NCBI RefSeq assembly: GCF_033971905.1
Contig: NZ_JALBUT010000003.1
Span: forward strand, 171,503-235,502
Length of the DNA stretch: 64,000 bases
Source of the DNA: Intestinicryptomonas porci
Lineage (GTDB): Bacteria; Verrucomicrobiota; Verrucomicrobiia; Opitutales; Intestinicryptomonadaceae
Direction of reading: 5' to 3'
The notes under the pieces: model-generated
What the model saw: only the letters and a program-made list of their open reading frames with translations
Told to the model about the DNA's origin: nothing
Databases searched by the model: none
Program-made: the position numbers and the translations under genes
Shown: positions 17,808 to 26,462 of the stretch, in pieces
Layout: every line of letters starts with the position of its first letter
How positions within the stretch are numbered: the stretch's first letter is position 1

Positions 17808-18281
17808 CTATTTGTTAAAAGTGAAAACAGGGGCGCGAAATGCCTCTTTTATGATTTTTGCGGCAACCGCCTCCGCCGCGCGCATTTTTAAGGCGTCTTC
17901 GGGCGCGATGTCGTCAACGCCCGCCAAATGCAGCATTCCGTGCGCAATGTAAAGGCAAAGCTCGGCGTCAGGCGTATTGTTAAATTCCGACGCCTTTTCC
18001 AGGGCGCGCTCCGCGCTTACGCAAATTTCGCCCGCAAAGCCCTCTTCCCCTCCGCCTTCAAAAGTAATGACATCGGTTTTCGACGGGTCGTTCAAAAAAT
18101 CCGCATGGATTTTCGCAAGAGCTTCGTCGTCCATTACCGCAATCGAAAGCGAGCCTTCGGGCGCGCGCAAATTTTCGGGCATTCGCTCGTCCAAAATTCG
18201 GACAAGCCTAACTACTCGGCTCGGCTTAAAGCCTGCGATTTCGCTCATATTGCAAACTTGCACTTCCCTTAACTTTTTCAA
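17808..18281 (-). CDS. ybeY: Endoribonuclease YbeY
   Basis: A metal-dependent RNase used in 16S rRNA 3'-end maturation and ribosome quality control. The fold and the metal-binding motif HGMLHLAGVDD are visible. His114 and His118 are conserved, but the third ligand, usually His in HGxLHLxGYDH, is Asp124. The start at 18281 overlaps the stop of the preceding gene by four bases (ATGA), which supports it; a later ATG at codon 12 is possible. recO follows after one base. The family is certain; the variant metal site is unusual. Confidence 0.92.
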   Translation of the reverse strand: MKKLREVQVCNMSEIAGFKPSRVVRLVRILDERMPENLRAPEGSLSIAVMDDEALAKIHADFLNDPSKTDVITFEGGGEEGFAGEICVSAERALEKASEFNNTPDAELCLYIAHGMLHLAGVDDIAPEDALKMRAAEAVAAKIIKEAFRAPVFTFNK

Positions 18282-19318
18282 AACATATCCTCCACTTTTT
18301 TGCGCGAAGAAACCACGTCTTCCTCCTTTACGCGATAGTTGAGCTCGAGCGTGAAAATCTGGCTTTCAGGCTTAAAGAATTTTTTTACGAAATTAAAATC
18401 TATGTCTCCGTCGCCAATGGCGCGGTGGTCGTGGCATGACAAGTTGCAGTCGTGCAAATGCCATGCGCAAACATTTGGGCTTGCCTCTTCCACAAAGCTT
18501 TCAAAGTCAATAACTCCCCTAAGCGACTTGACCTTTACATGCCCTATGTCTATCCAGGGGCGTACATTCGTCAGTTCCTTTGCAAGAGACTGTGTGAAAT
18601 CCGCAAACATCGTGTCAAAAGGCAATTCAATATAACCGTCGCGGTTTTCGACACCAAGCAAAATTCCGGCATTGGAAAAATCTCCGTCTATGCCTTTTAA
18701 ATTTTCAAAAATGCGCTTGTGAAACTTAACCGCTTTCTTTTCTGATTTTGAAATAAATTTAGAGAGATTCTTTTGGTAGGCGGACTGCAAAAGTTTTAAA
18801 TTTTCTTCAAGGGATTTTATGCGCGAATTTTTTTCGCCTTCCGACAGCTCTCCGCCCGAAAATTCCCCTTTCAAATCTTCCAATGAAAGTCTTGCGTTTT
18901 GCACCCTATCCCAGCTTTCCATAAGCGAAAATTTGGGATTTAAAAAGAAGTACGCAAGCGCGCCTGAGTGCATCACAACGCGTGAAGCCCCCGTTTCTTT
19001 CGCAAGCGAAAGCGTATTCAAAGTATGCCTGCGCCACTGCGAAGTTTCTATTTTTGAAGAAGTGGCGGGCGAATACAAATTGGGGGCAGGCGGCCTCGCA
19101 AACGGCGGCACAGGGCAGAAATTGTGAAGGGAAGAAACTTTTACAACGCCCTCTTTTACCGCCTTCAAAATGCCTTGAACCAAATTAACCGTGGTGTTAT
19201 GCCCAAGCTCCACATATTCAAAGCCAAGCTCCGCGCACTTGCAAAGCATCTCGTATCCGTCGGAATAATCTTGGCGGAAATAGCTTGTTGAAAGCGCAAT
19301 GACTGGTTTGTTTGACAT
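18278..19318 (-). CDS. Sugar phosphate isomerase/epimerase-like TIM barrel
   Basis: A 346-residue protein of the xylose-isomerase-like/AP-endonuclease-2 TIM-barrel superfamily. Metal-site type segments are visible: HNFCPVPP, VVMHSGA, GVENRDGYIELPFD, WIDIGHVK and CAWHLHDC. These enzymes isomerise sugars or cut abasic DNA, and this member cannot be assigned. The start at 19318 (MSNKPVIALSTSYF) begins exactly at the first beta strand; an upstream in-frame extension to 19399 is not conserved-looking. Its stop overlaps ybeY by four bases, so translation is coupled. Confidence 0.8.
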   Translation of the reverse strand: MSNKPVIALSTSYFRQDYSDGYEMLCKCAELGFEYVELGHNTTVNLVQGILKAVKEGVVKVSSLHNFCPVPPFARPPAPNLYSPATSSKIETSQWRRHTLNTLSLAKETGASRVVMHSGALAYFFLNPKFSLMESWDRVQNARLSLEDLKGEFSGGELSEGEKNSRIKSLEENLKLLQSAYQKNLSKFISKSEKKAVKFHKRIFENLKGIDGDFSNAGILLGVENRDGYIELPFDTMFADFTQSLAKELTNVRPWIDIGHVKVKSLRGVIDFESFVEEASPNVCAWHLHDCNLSCHDHRAIGDGDIDFNFVKKFFKPESQIFTLELNYRVKEEDVVSSRKKVEDMF

Positions 19319-19489
19319 TCTCACAGTCTTTAATATCGGCCCTTTTTCGTCAAACGCAAAATTTGCACAAAGAGCAAAGTTTGCATAATGCCCCTGCAAG
19401 CGGTTATTTTAAATATTCCAATGTATTTCTTTGCGTAAATTCAAAGCCATGTTTTCGCTTAGAATGTAAAATATCATAAAATAATAAAA

Positions 19490-19516
19490 AAATCCCGACA
19501 AGCATCGGGATTTAAA
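19490..19516 (-). terminator. Intrinsic terminator of mnmG
   Basis: On the minus strand an AAATCCCGA / TCGGGATTT stem with a six-base loop is followed by a run of T, 22 bases after the mnmG stop. Confidence 0.9.
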
Positions 19517-19537
19517 AATTTTACGGTTTTGCGCAAA

Positions 19538-21382
19538 TTACCTTCCGCAAGCTGAAATTACGATTACATTGACGTCAGCGGGCGAAACTCCGGATATGCG
19601 CGATGCCTGCCCAACCGTCAGCGGGCGGAATTTGGCAAGCTTTTGCGCCGCTTCGGTGCGGAGCCCTTTCAGCTTGGAATAGTCGGTATTTTCGGGAATT
19701 TTGAGGGTTTCAAGCTTGTCCATGCGGGCAATCTGCTTTAATTCTCTATCCAAATACCCCTTGTAAATGACCCTGTACAAAATCTCTGCGCGGGTTTCCG
19801 AAGAAAGCGTTTGAAAGTCCGAAGGGAGATTTTTTGAATATGCTTCGCCCTCGCGCTTTAACGCCATGCCGTCCTTTGAATTTTCCAAAAGCGAACACCA
19901 GCGGGCAACATTTTCAATTTTCTTTTCGATGTTCTTTGCGCGGGCATCGCCAATCAAGCCGTATTTTTTTGCATGCGGATAAAGCCTGATTTCCGCGCTC
20001 GTGTGGTTTAAAAGCAGGCGGTATTCGGCGCGGCTTGTGAACATTCTGTAAGGCTCGAAAGTTCCTTTTGTAACCAAATCGTCTATCAATACGCCGATGT
20101 AGCTTTCGTGCCTGCGCAATATCAGAGGGTCTTTACCCAAAACCTTGCTTGCGGCGTTTATTCCTGCAACAAGCCCCTGCCCCGCCGCTTCTTCATAACC
20201 GCTTGTGCCGTTTATCTGCCCCGCACAAAACAATCCGTCAACGATTTTAGACTCGAGAGTAGCTTTAAGCTGCGTAGGCGGCGCATAGTCGTACTCGACC
20301 GCGTAAGCAGGGCGCGTTATGCGGACATTTTCAAGACCGGGAATTGTCTTTAAAATTTGCATTTGGACGTCGAGCGGCATTGAAGTTGAAAGCCCGTTTA
20401 TGTACCATTCATCGGTAAACCTGCCCTCGGGTTCGAGAAAAAGCCTGTGCCCTTCCTTGTCGGCAAAGCGCACGACCTTGTCTTCAATGCTCGGGCAATA
20501 ACGCGGGCCCACTCCCTCTATTTTGCCGCCGTACATTGCCGATTTTTTCAAGTTGGCTTTTATAACGGCGGCAGTATCGGCGTTTGTGTAGGTTTCATAG
20601 CACGCCATCTGGTTTTTTGCAAACCCATCAAAATTCGCCCATCTTTCATGTTCCACGTGGAACATTCCGCCCTCGCGAGTGTCATAAAAGGCGAAAAGCG
20701 TCGGATTTTCATCGCCCGCCTGCATTGCGCACTTTGAAAAATCGATTGAAGACGCCAAAACGCGCGCGGGAGTTCCCGTTTTAAGCCTGCCAAGCTCTAT
20801 GCCGCAAGAAATGAGGCTTCCTGAAAGCTTGTTTGCGGCAAAGTCCCCCATTCTGCCGCCTTCCGTCGTATTATGCCCGACATGCAAAAGCCCCCTCAAA
20901 AAGGTGCCTGTGGTCAAAATCAGCGTTTCAGAATAGAAATTTACGCCCAAATTTGTGCCAACACCCCTTATTTTTCCATTTTCGGCAATGACAGACACAA
21001 CTTCCGCCTGGAAAATATCCAAATTCTGCTGGCGTTCGAGAATGTTCTTCATTCTGAACTGATAGGCTTTTTTGTCGCACTGGGCGCGGGGAGCCTGGAC
21101 TGCGGGCCCTTTTGACGCGTTCAAAACCCTGAACTGTATGCCCGAAGCGTCGGCATTTATTGCCATTTCTCCGCCGAGAGCGTCAATTTCCCGCACGATA
21201 TGCCCCTTTGCAAGCCCTCCGATTGCGGGATTGCAGCTCATTTGCGCGATTGTGTCCAAATTGCCCGTAAGCAAAAGCGTCGGAACACCCATTCGAGCCG
21301 AAGCCAATGCCGCTTCGACCCCTGCATGTCCCGCGCCGCAAACAATCACGCCGTAAGGTTCGTTTTCTCCCAATTTTAGCAT
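19538..21382 (-). CDS. mnmG: tRNA uridine-5-carboxymethylaminomethyl modification enzyme MnmG (GidA)
   Basis: An FAD-dependent enzyme that, with MnmE, adds the cmnm5 group to the wobble uridine of certain tRNAs. The FAD-binding GAGHAGVEAA motif (from about residue 15), the NPAIGGLAKGH signature, KTGTPAR and the C-terminal GISPADV-type segment (GVSPADVNV here) are present. The length of 614 residues is normal. A perfect 16-bp parS palindrome lies inside the coding region at 20649-20664, encoding part of GGMFHVEH. The upstream region is a 1.2 kb AT-rich gap with two more parS sites. mnmG is a classical neighbour of oriC. Confidence 0.98.
   Translation of the reverse strand: MLKLGENEPYGVIVCGAGHAGVEAALASARMGVPTLLLTGNLDTIAQMSCNPAIGGLAKGHIVREIDALGGEMAINADASGIQFRVLNASKGPAVQAPRAQCDKKAYQFRMKNILERQQNLDIFQAEVVSVIAENGKIRGVGTNLGVNFYSETLILTTGTFLRGLLHVGHNTTEGGRMGDFAANKLSGSLISCGIELGRLKTGTPARVLASSIDFSKCAMQAGDENPTLFAFYDTREGGMFHVEHERWANFDGFAKNQMACYETYTNADTAAVIKANLKKSAMYGGKIEGVGPRYCPSIEDKVVRFADKEGHRLFLEPEGRFTDEWYINGLSTSMPLDVQMQILKTIPGLENVRITRPAYAVEYDYAPPTQLKATLESKIVDGLFCAGQINGTSGYEEAAGQGLVAGINAASKVLGKDPLILRRHESYIGVLIDDLVTKGTFEPYRMFTSRAEYRLLLNHTSAEIRLYPHAKKYGLIGDARAKNIEKKIENVARWCSLLENSKDGMALKREGEAYSKNLPSDFQTLSSETRAEILYRVIYKGYLDRELKQIARMDKLETLKIPENTDYSKLKGLRTEAAQKLAKFRPLTVGQASRISGVSPADVNVIVISACGR
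20649..20664. promoter_or_regulatory. parS centromere site 1 (inside mnmG)
   Basis: TGTTCCACGTGGAACA is a perfect 16-bp palindrome matching the parS pattern TGTTNCACGTGNAACA bound by ParB. It is embedded in the coding sequence of mnmG. Confidence 0.85.
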
Positions 21383-21453
21383 TTTTTTATGTTTACACAG
21401 ATTGCCTTACTTTCAAGCCTAAATTGTGCATTTTTTTTGCAGAAGAACTTTAA

Positions 21454-21469
21454 TGTTCCACGTGGAACA
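21454..21469. promoter_or_regulatory. parS centromere site 2
   Basis: A perfect copy of TGTTCCACGTGGAACA, 72 bases upstream of the mnmG start. Confidence 0.88.
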
Positions 21470-21919
21470 TTTTTATGAAAAAGCGAGGTTCTTCTTTAAA
21501 ATACAAATATTTCAAAACCCGCCATTTATTCCGTAGAACATCAGACTTAAAAAATGGAGCATACATAAAAAAGATTTGCTCATTTTCAAAACGCAAACAG
21601 AGCTGAAAGAAATTTTTACGTTTTTTTTAGAAAAAGTGCAAAATCTCATTCGTTTGAGATTTTATTAAAAAATTTTCCGCGGGAAAATCGTCGCATTTCA
21701 AATTTCAATAGAATAAAGAGGCATTTTTGTCGGTTTTTCAAAAATAAAGCTTTAAAATTTGTAAAAATTCAAATTTTTCTCTGTTTTTAAACAGCACTCA
21801 AAAAAAAGAAGAAGACGCCGTACAAAAGTCAGCTTCTTGTTTTTTATTAAATTTTAAATAGGGCAGGGGAAGGTGGGAAAATTTATTTTCCCAAAAAAAA
21901 GAATAAACAAAAAAATCAA

Positions 21920-21935
21920 TGTTCCACGTGGAACA
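21920..21935. promoter_or_regulatory. parS centromere site 3
   Basis: A third perfect TGTTCCACGTGGAACA, 450 bases from site 2, in the gene-free region. Confidence 0.88.
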
Positions 21936-22540
21936 TTTTATGAAAACAAAAATTCAACATTTCGTAAAAGAAATAAAATTAAGAGCAAACCCAATTATCG
22001 ACAAAATAAACTGATTAGCTTTATGAAATTTCACTGCGCTCTTCATAGGTAATTTAGTCTTAAAAGATTTTTTTCCAATGTCTTTCAAGCAATAAACAAA
22101 GATTTCACCTTTTGCAAATATGCAAAATTTGGATAAAGTGTTTTTTGTGCAAAAGAAGCGCAGAACAAATTCTTTCATAAAATATTCAAATATCTTAAAC
22201 AACGGCTTGCCATATACTGAATATTTCTGCCGCTCTAATAAACAAAATAGGGCGGGAATAAGCGAAAACTTCTCATATCAAATAATAGCAGTTTGGGTTT
22301 GATGTTTTCTCGAATTTAAGATTTTTCCGCGAATATGTTTAATGCCTACACACTGTTTAACTCTAAAAAACGTAAATGAATTTTGCGTATATTTTCCGAT
22401 AATGCTCAAAAAAAATTGTAATGAAAAAGAGATTTTAATGCCGCAAAATTTAATGGCATAATTTCGGGAAAACTATGCCGATTGAGTGAAATTTTTTCAA
22501 AAACCGCATATTAAAAAACGCCAATTTGCCCTAACAACCT

Positions 22541-22575
22541 GCAAAAAAAAGAGCGCATAAAAATGCGCCCTCAAA
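22541..22575 (-). terminator. Intrinsic terminator of the 538-residue protein gene
   Basis: Read on the minus strand, GAGGGCGCA pairs with TGCGCTC around a T-rich loop, followed by eight T. It lies just after the stop at 22597. Confidence 0.82.
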
Positions 22576-22596
22576 AAATTGTTTTCACCCTTGCGG

Positions 22597-24213
22597 TTAT
22601 TCTGATTTGTTTTCCTCTTCGGAATTATCGGAAGATTCTTCATGCGCATCGCATTCTTCCGTTTCTTCCGCAACTTTGGGGGAAACTATCGGTTCGTCTT
22701 CAACGCCCAAAACTATTGATTCGGCATCGGAAGCTATCGTTTTTGCGCCCTTGTCCTTGGGTCTTGGAAGGCGCGGATTTGCCTGCAAAGCACCGTCGGC
22801 GTATTCGACAACATAGCCTTCGGAAATGAGCCAGAGAAGGTCGTTTGAAACTTCCTTGATTTTCGCAAAATCTTCCGCGCTTATTTCGGCGTTTTCAACT
22901 ATCGAAACAGGGTCGGAAACTGCGCCACCTTCCGCTTCTTTTTTATGTTCTTCAGCCAATGTAGCGGCTTTTGAAACATCCTGCGGCGCCTGCAAACCCA
23001 AATATAAATAGGGCAGGGCGGAAGCTTTGACGCCTTGGTTTTCCATCAGAAAATCGTAAATTTTCTGGGGAGTGTCGGACAAGCTGTCGCCGACGAGAAG
23101 GAACTTGCGCTTTACTGCGCAGACAAAAGCAAAGCCCTTTGAGCCGCGCTTGTAAATCGTAAAACCGCCCCTGCGAAGTCTTCCGCGCAAATTGTTTGCC
23201 GTGACAATAGGGAAGTGCTTTTGCTTGGACCAAGCGGCTTCAAGATTGCGGCGTATGCGCGAGCCGAACGGAAGCTTTGCAATGTCGGAACCATGCATTC
23301 TGACTTGCTCATAGCTCTTCACAAGCTCTCCCGATTTTTGTTCGGCGATGTAATTCATCGCGGCTTCGCGGGTTTCAAAAGTAGTTTCCGAGTCTTTCAG
23401 CTTGTAAACCAAGCGTTTTTTCATCTGCTCAAGCCACTGCGCAACTAATGCCTCGTCGCGGACGGTTTCAACTGATGCCAAAAATTTTTCATAAGGCATC
23501 TTTGCAAATTTCTGAGCGTGGTATTCGCGAACGTATTCGCCGTATTTGTGCCAATTCGGTGCTCCGAGCAAATCTCCTGAAATAGAGCACCTGTTCACAA
23601 CCTGAAAACTGCCCTTCGGGGCTTCAGCTTCCACTTCAACCTGCTCAAACATTTCGTTAAGTCGGCATTCGAGGGCAAACTTTTTGGCAGATTCTTCATC
23701 TTCAAAAGGAATGTTTGCGGGCTGGGCGCAATAAAGCGGCTTTACCGTGCCGTCTTCAAGCGGAAGATTTTTGGCAAGAATTATGAACCTTTCGGGCTTT
23801 TCAAGCACAAGTTCCGCAATATCAAATAGTTGATAAGTTCTCTTTAAGTGCTTCATAACGTCCGCAAGCTTTGCAAACGGAGCGTCTTCGGGATAAAAAA
23901 GAACTTCCATCGAAAACACGAACGGAGCTTTTTTGGCGGGTTTTTTATTGTCGCGTCGGTCAAATTTTTTGTCTGACTTTTTGTCGGAATTGAATTTGCG
24001 GCCTTTGCGTTCTTCGTTTTCAAACTTTGAAGATTTTTCGCGTTTAAAATCGCGCTTTTTTGCGTCAAATTCGCCGCGTTTTTTAAATCCGCCCCTTGCA
24101 GGCTTGCGGTCTTCAAAACCCGAATAATTCGTACTTGGAGACCAAGCTGTTGAAAACTGCAAATTTGCGAGTTCGCTCAAATCTATTGGCTGGTTTGTGT
24201 TTTCTTCTGGCAT
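22597..24213 (-). CDS. Conserved-looking protein with basic N-terminal and acidic C-terminal tails, unknown function
   Basis: A 538-residue protein, probably cytoplasmic (no signal or membrane segment). Residues 30-90 are low-complexity and Lys/Arg/Asp/Glu/Phe-rich (for example FKREKSSKFENEERKGRKF), as in RNA-binding or nucleic-acid-handling proteins. Residues 95-450 look globular, with a helical part rich in aromatic residues (APNWHKYGEYVREYHAQKF) and a basic segment around KLPFGSRIRRNLEAAW. The last 40 residues are very acidic. No known domain is recognised. It is the last gene of a likely ndk-rsmG-kdsA unit and borders the candidate origin. An RNA- or chromosome-associated role is only a guess. 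Confidence 0.8.
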   Translation of the reverse strand: MPEENTNQPIDLSELANLQFSTAWSPSTNYSGFEDRKPARGGFKKRGEFDAKKRDFKREKSSKFENEERKGRKFNSDKKSDKKFDRRDNKKPAKKAPFVFSMEVLFYPEDAPFAKLADVMKHLKRTYQLFDIAELVLEKPERFIILAKNLPLEDGTVKPLYCAQPANIPFEDEESAKKFALECRLNEMFEQVEVEAEAPKGSFQVVNRCSISGDLLGAPNWHKYGEYVREYHAQKFAKMPYEKFLASVETVRDEALVAQWLEQMKKRLVYKLKDSETTFETREAAMNYIAEQKSGELVKSYEQVRMHGSDIAKLPFGSRIRRNLEAAWSKQKHFPIVTANNLRGRLRRGGFTIYKRGSKGFAFVCAVKRKFLLVGDSLSDTPQKIYDFLMENQGVKASALPYLYLGLQAPQDVSKAATLAEEHKKEAEGGAVSDPVSIVENAEISAEDFAKIKEVSNDLLWLISEGYVVEYADGALQANPRLPRPKDKGAKTIASDAESIVLGVEDEPIVSPKVAEETEECDAHEESSDNSEEENKSE

Positions 24214-24283
24214 TTTTTTATTTTTTGTTTTCTAAAATTGATTTTTACAAATTTTTTGAATTTTTAAAGGATTTTTTAAATAT

Positions 24284-25081
24284 TTATTCAAAAGCCGCTT
24301 CGCGTATTTTAAGGCAGACATCAATCAATCCTTCAAGCTCCGAAAGCGGCAGCTGCGTAGCTGCGTCCGAAAGCGCCTTTTCTGGTTCGGGATGCGTTTC
24401 GATGAAAAGGCCGTCGGCTCCCGCCGCAACTGCAGATTTTGCAAGAAGCCTTACATATTTTCTTTCACCCGAACTTACACCTGCTCCCGCGCCCGGAAGC
24501 TGTACAGAATGGGTTGCGTCCAAAATAACGGGAGTTTTGTTTTCTTTCATGATTGCAAGCGAGCGCATGTCCACAACCAAATTTTGGTATCCGAAAGTCG
24601 TGCCCCTGTCGGTTTGCCAGATTTCGGACGCGCTGTTTTCGCGCAACTTGCCAACGACGTACTTCATTTCATACGGCGAAAGAAACTGACCCTTCTTGAC
24701 GTTTACGGCTTTTCCCGTCTTTGCCGCGGCAACCAATAAATCAGTCTGCCTGCACAAAAATGCGGGTATTTGCAAGGCGTCGCAAACTTCGCCCACGCTT
24801 TTGCACTGCCAGCTTTCGTGGACATCGGTTATTGTTTTTAACCCGAACTGCCTGTTCACTTCAGAAAGGATTTTCAAACCCTCTTCAATGCCCGTACCTC
24901 GGGGACTTTTTGAGCTTGTTCGGTTTGCCTTGTCGAAGCTTCCTTTAAATACGACGCTCAATTCGCCGGACTTTTTTTGGGCAATTTGCGCGATTTTTTC
25001 CGCAACGCGGAAGCTTAAATCCATGTTCTCCAAACTGCATGGACCTGCTATGAGTAAAAATTTTCCCTCTTCAAAAATCAT
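24284..25081 (-). CDS. kdsA: 3-deoxy-8-phosphooctulonate synthase (Kdo-8-P synthase)
   Basis: Condenses phosphoenolpyruvate with arabinose 5-phosphate to Kdo 8-phosphate, the precursor of the inner core sugar of lipopolysaccharide. This is evidence for a Gram-negative outer membrane. The motifs LIAGPCSLEN, FKGSFDKANRTS, GLKTITDVHE, VNVKKGQFLSP and LDATHSVQLPG are all present. The ATG at 25081 (MIFEEGKF) gives 265 residues; a TTG twelve bases earlier is less likely. The gene lies 32 bases after rsmG and is probably co-transcribed with it. Confidence 0.97.
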   Translation of the reverse strand: MIFEEGKFLLIAGPCSLENMDLSFRVAEKIAQIAQKKSGELSVVFKGSFDKANRTSSKSPRGTGIEEGLKILSEVNRQFGLKTITDVHESWQCKSVGEVCDALQIPAFLCRQTDLLVAAAKTGKAVNVKKGQFLSPYEMKYVVGKLRENSASEIWQTDRGTTFGYQNLVVDMRSLAIMKENKTPVILDATHSVQLPGAGAGVSSGERKYVRLLAKSAVAAGADGLFIETHPEPEKALSDAATQLPLSELEGLIDVCLKIREAAFE

Positions 25082-25113
25082 CTTAAAAAACAATAGTTAA
25101 AAATCCGCGCACT

Positions 25114-25755
25114 TCAACGCTTAAAAAATTTAAAATGCAAAAGCCTTTTACCCTCGTAATTTTTGTCTTCGAAAAATTCATCGAGTTTCATTTCTTTGTC
25201 GGGCAAAATATTTTTTTTGACAAGCTCCTCTTCAAGCTCGCCGCCTTTAAAATATATGACGCCGTTTTCAAGGCTGCCCGCCTTGCCTTTTCTGATGGAT
25301 TTTTTTACAAAATTAAAAAACATCGGAAGAGCGCAAACAGAACGCCCGGTTGCATAGTCGAAAACTTCTTTGGTTTCTTCTATTCTCGCTTTTTTGGCGA
25401 CTGCGTTTTTTAAGCCGAGCTCTTTTATTATTTGAGATATCGCCTCTATTTTCCTGCCGACGCCGTCAAACATAAAAATTTCAGCCTGAGGCCAGACTAT
25501 CGCCATAACAATGCCCGGAAGACCTCCGCCGGTTCCGACATCGGCAATTCTCGCCCCTTTGTTCGGAGTCAAAAACTTGCAGATTGAAAGGCAAAAAGCG
25601 ACATGGCGGTAGGCTATATCGTCTTCGTCTTTTCGGGATATTAAATTTACGCGCGCGTTTGTCTTTTTAAGAAGCTCCGCAAAAAGCATCAATTTTTCGC
25701 GAATTTCTTGGCTTAATTCGGGAAAACGGGCGAAAATCTCTTCCTGAGTATGCAC
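25114..25755 (-). CDS. rsmG: 16S rRNA (guanine-527-N7) methyltransferase RsmG (GidB)
   Basis: Methylates G527 in 16S rRNA. The SAM-binding motif VGTGGGLPGIVMAI and the following FDGVGRKIEAISQII segment are characteristic. The length of 213 residues is normal. Translation starts at a GTG (25755), three bases after the ndk stop, so the genes are tightly coupled. gidB next to gidA (mnmG) is a classical origin-proximal arrangement; here they are about 3.7 kb apart. Confidence 0.95.
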   Translation of the reverse strand: MHTQEEIFARFPELSQEIREKLMLFAELLKKTNARVNLISRKDEDDIAYRHVAFCLSICKFLTPNKGARIADVGTGGGLPGIVMAIVWPQAEIFMFDGVGRKIEAISQIIKELGLKNAVAKKARIEETKEVFDYATGRSVCALPMFFNFVKKSIRKGKAGSLENGVIYFKGGELEEELVKKNILPDKEMKLDEFFEDKNYEGKRLLHFKFFKR

Positions 25756-25758
25756 TTC

Positions 25759-26172
25759 TTAAAAAATTTCTTCTGGAAGAAAGAAGTTTGCTATTTCTCT
25801 TTCGGCAGATTCGACGGAATCCGAAGCGTGGCAAACATTCATTCGCATGTCTGTTCCGAAATCTCCGCGTATGGTGCCTTTATCAGCCTTCTTTGAATCA
25901 GTAGGGCCTAAAAGCTCGCGGGCTTTTGATATGGCGTTTTCAGCTTCAAAAACCAAAACCATTACATTGTCGCTTGTCATAAAATCGACAATACCCGGAA
26001 AGAACGGCATGTCTTTCAAATGGTCGTAATGGCGGCTCAAAATATCCATGTCTAATTTCATCATTTTGCAGGCTTTCAAATTAAAGCCTTTTGAAAGAAA
26101 AATATCCAATACTTTGCCTTCAAGTTTCCTTTTGATGCAATCGGGTTTAAATATGATTAGTGTTCTTTCCAT
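25759..26172 (-). CDS. ndk: Nucleoside diphosphate kinase
   Basis: Transfers the gamma phosphate among nucleoside triphosphates through a phosphohistidine. The active-site signature NVCHASDSVESAEREI contains the catalytic His, and the N-terminal ERTLIIFKPDCIKR and central GPTDSKKADKGTIRGDFG segments are typical. The length of 137 residues is normal. It is the first gene of the ndk-rsmG-kdsA-538-residue-protein run. The 290 bases upstream are AT-rich and gene-free, and contain another TTATCGACA (26393-26401). Confidence 0.97.
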   Translation of the reverse strand: MERTLIIFKPDCIKRKLEGKVLDIFLSKGFNLKACKMMKLDMDILSRHYDHLKDMPFFPGIVDFMTSDNVMVLVFEAENAISKARELLGPTDSKKADKGTIRGDFGTDMRMNVCHASDSVESAEREIANFFLPEEIF

Positions 26173-26462
26173 AATTATTATTTTTATGGTTAAACATATT
26201 CAAAATGGCGGCTTATTTTTCAAGCAAAATTAAACTATTGTAAATAAATTGACGGCAATTTGTAAAATTTATGTAAACAACTTTTAAATAATTCTTAAAT
26301 TTTCGGATATCTGAAGATTTATTAAAAACGAATTAAAGAATTGTTGAAAATGAAAAATCGCGCATATAGGTCTTTATAAGCAAAATAAAAACTTATCGAC
26401 ATATTGACAGAGCATAAATAATAGATAACAAATTTTTAATTTTATTTTATTTATATAGTATC

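Larger units (their letters stand above)
21383..22596. other. 1.2 kb AT-rich gene-free region, candidate replication origin
   Basis: No convincing gene on either strand. It holds two perfect parS sites (21454 and 21920) and two nine-base sequences that differ from the DnaA box TTATCCACA by one base: TTATCGACA at 21995-22003 and TTTGGATAA (reverse of TTATCCAAA) at 22128-22136. It has several inverted repeats: 21641-21663 (AAATCTCA/TGAGATTT), 21672-21688 (ATTTTCC/GGAAAAT) and 21875-21892 (GGGAAAAT/ATTTTCCC). There are long A/T runs suitable for unwinding. mnmG starts at its left edge. Short frames such as the minus-strand one at 22202-21954 have random-looking, AT-driven products. Being an origin is an inference. 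Confidence 0.5.

Noticed and set aside
21875..21892. GGGAAAAT/ATTTTCCC hairpin as a terminator
   Set aside because: It is followed by A, not T, on the strand where a transcript could end; treated as an inverted repeat of the candidate origin.
21954..22302. Short frames on both strands inside the AT-rich gap
   Set aside because: Rich in Phe, Lys, Ile and Asn, as expected from AT-rich non-coding DNA; no start signals or family matches.
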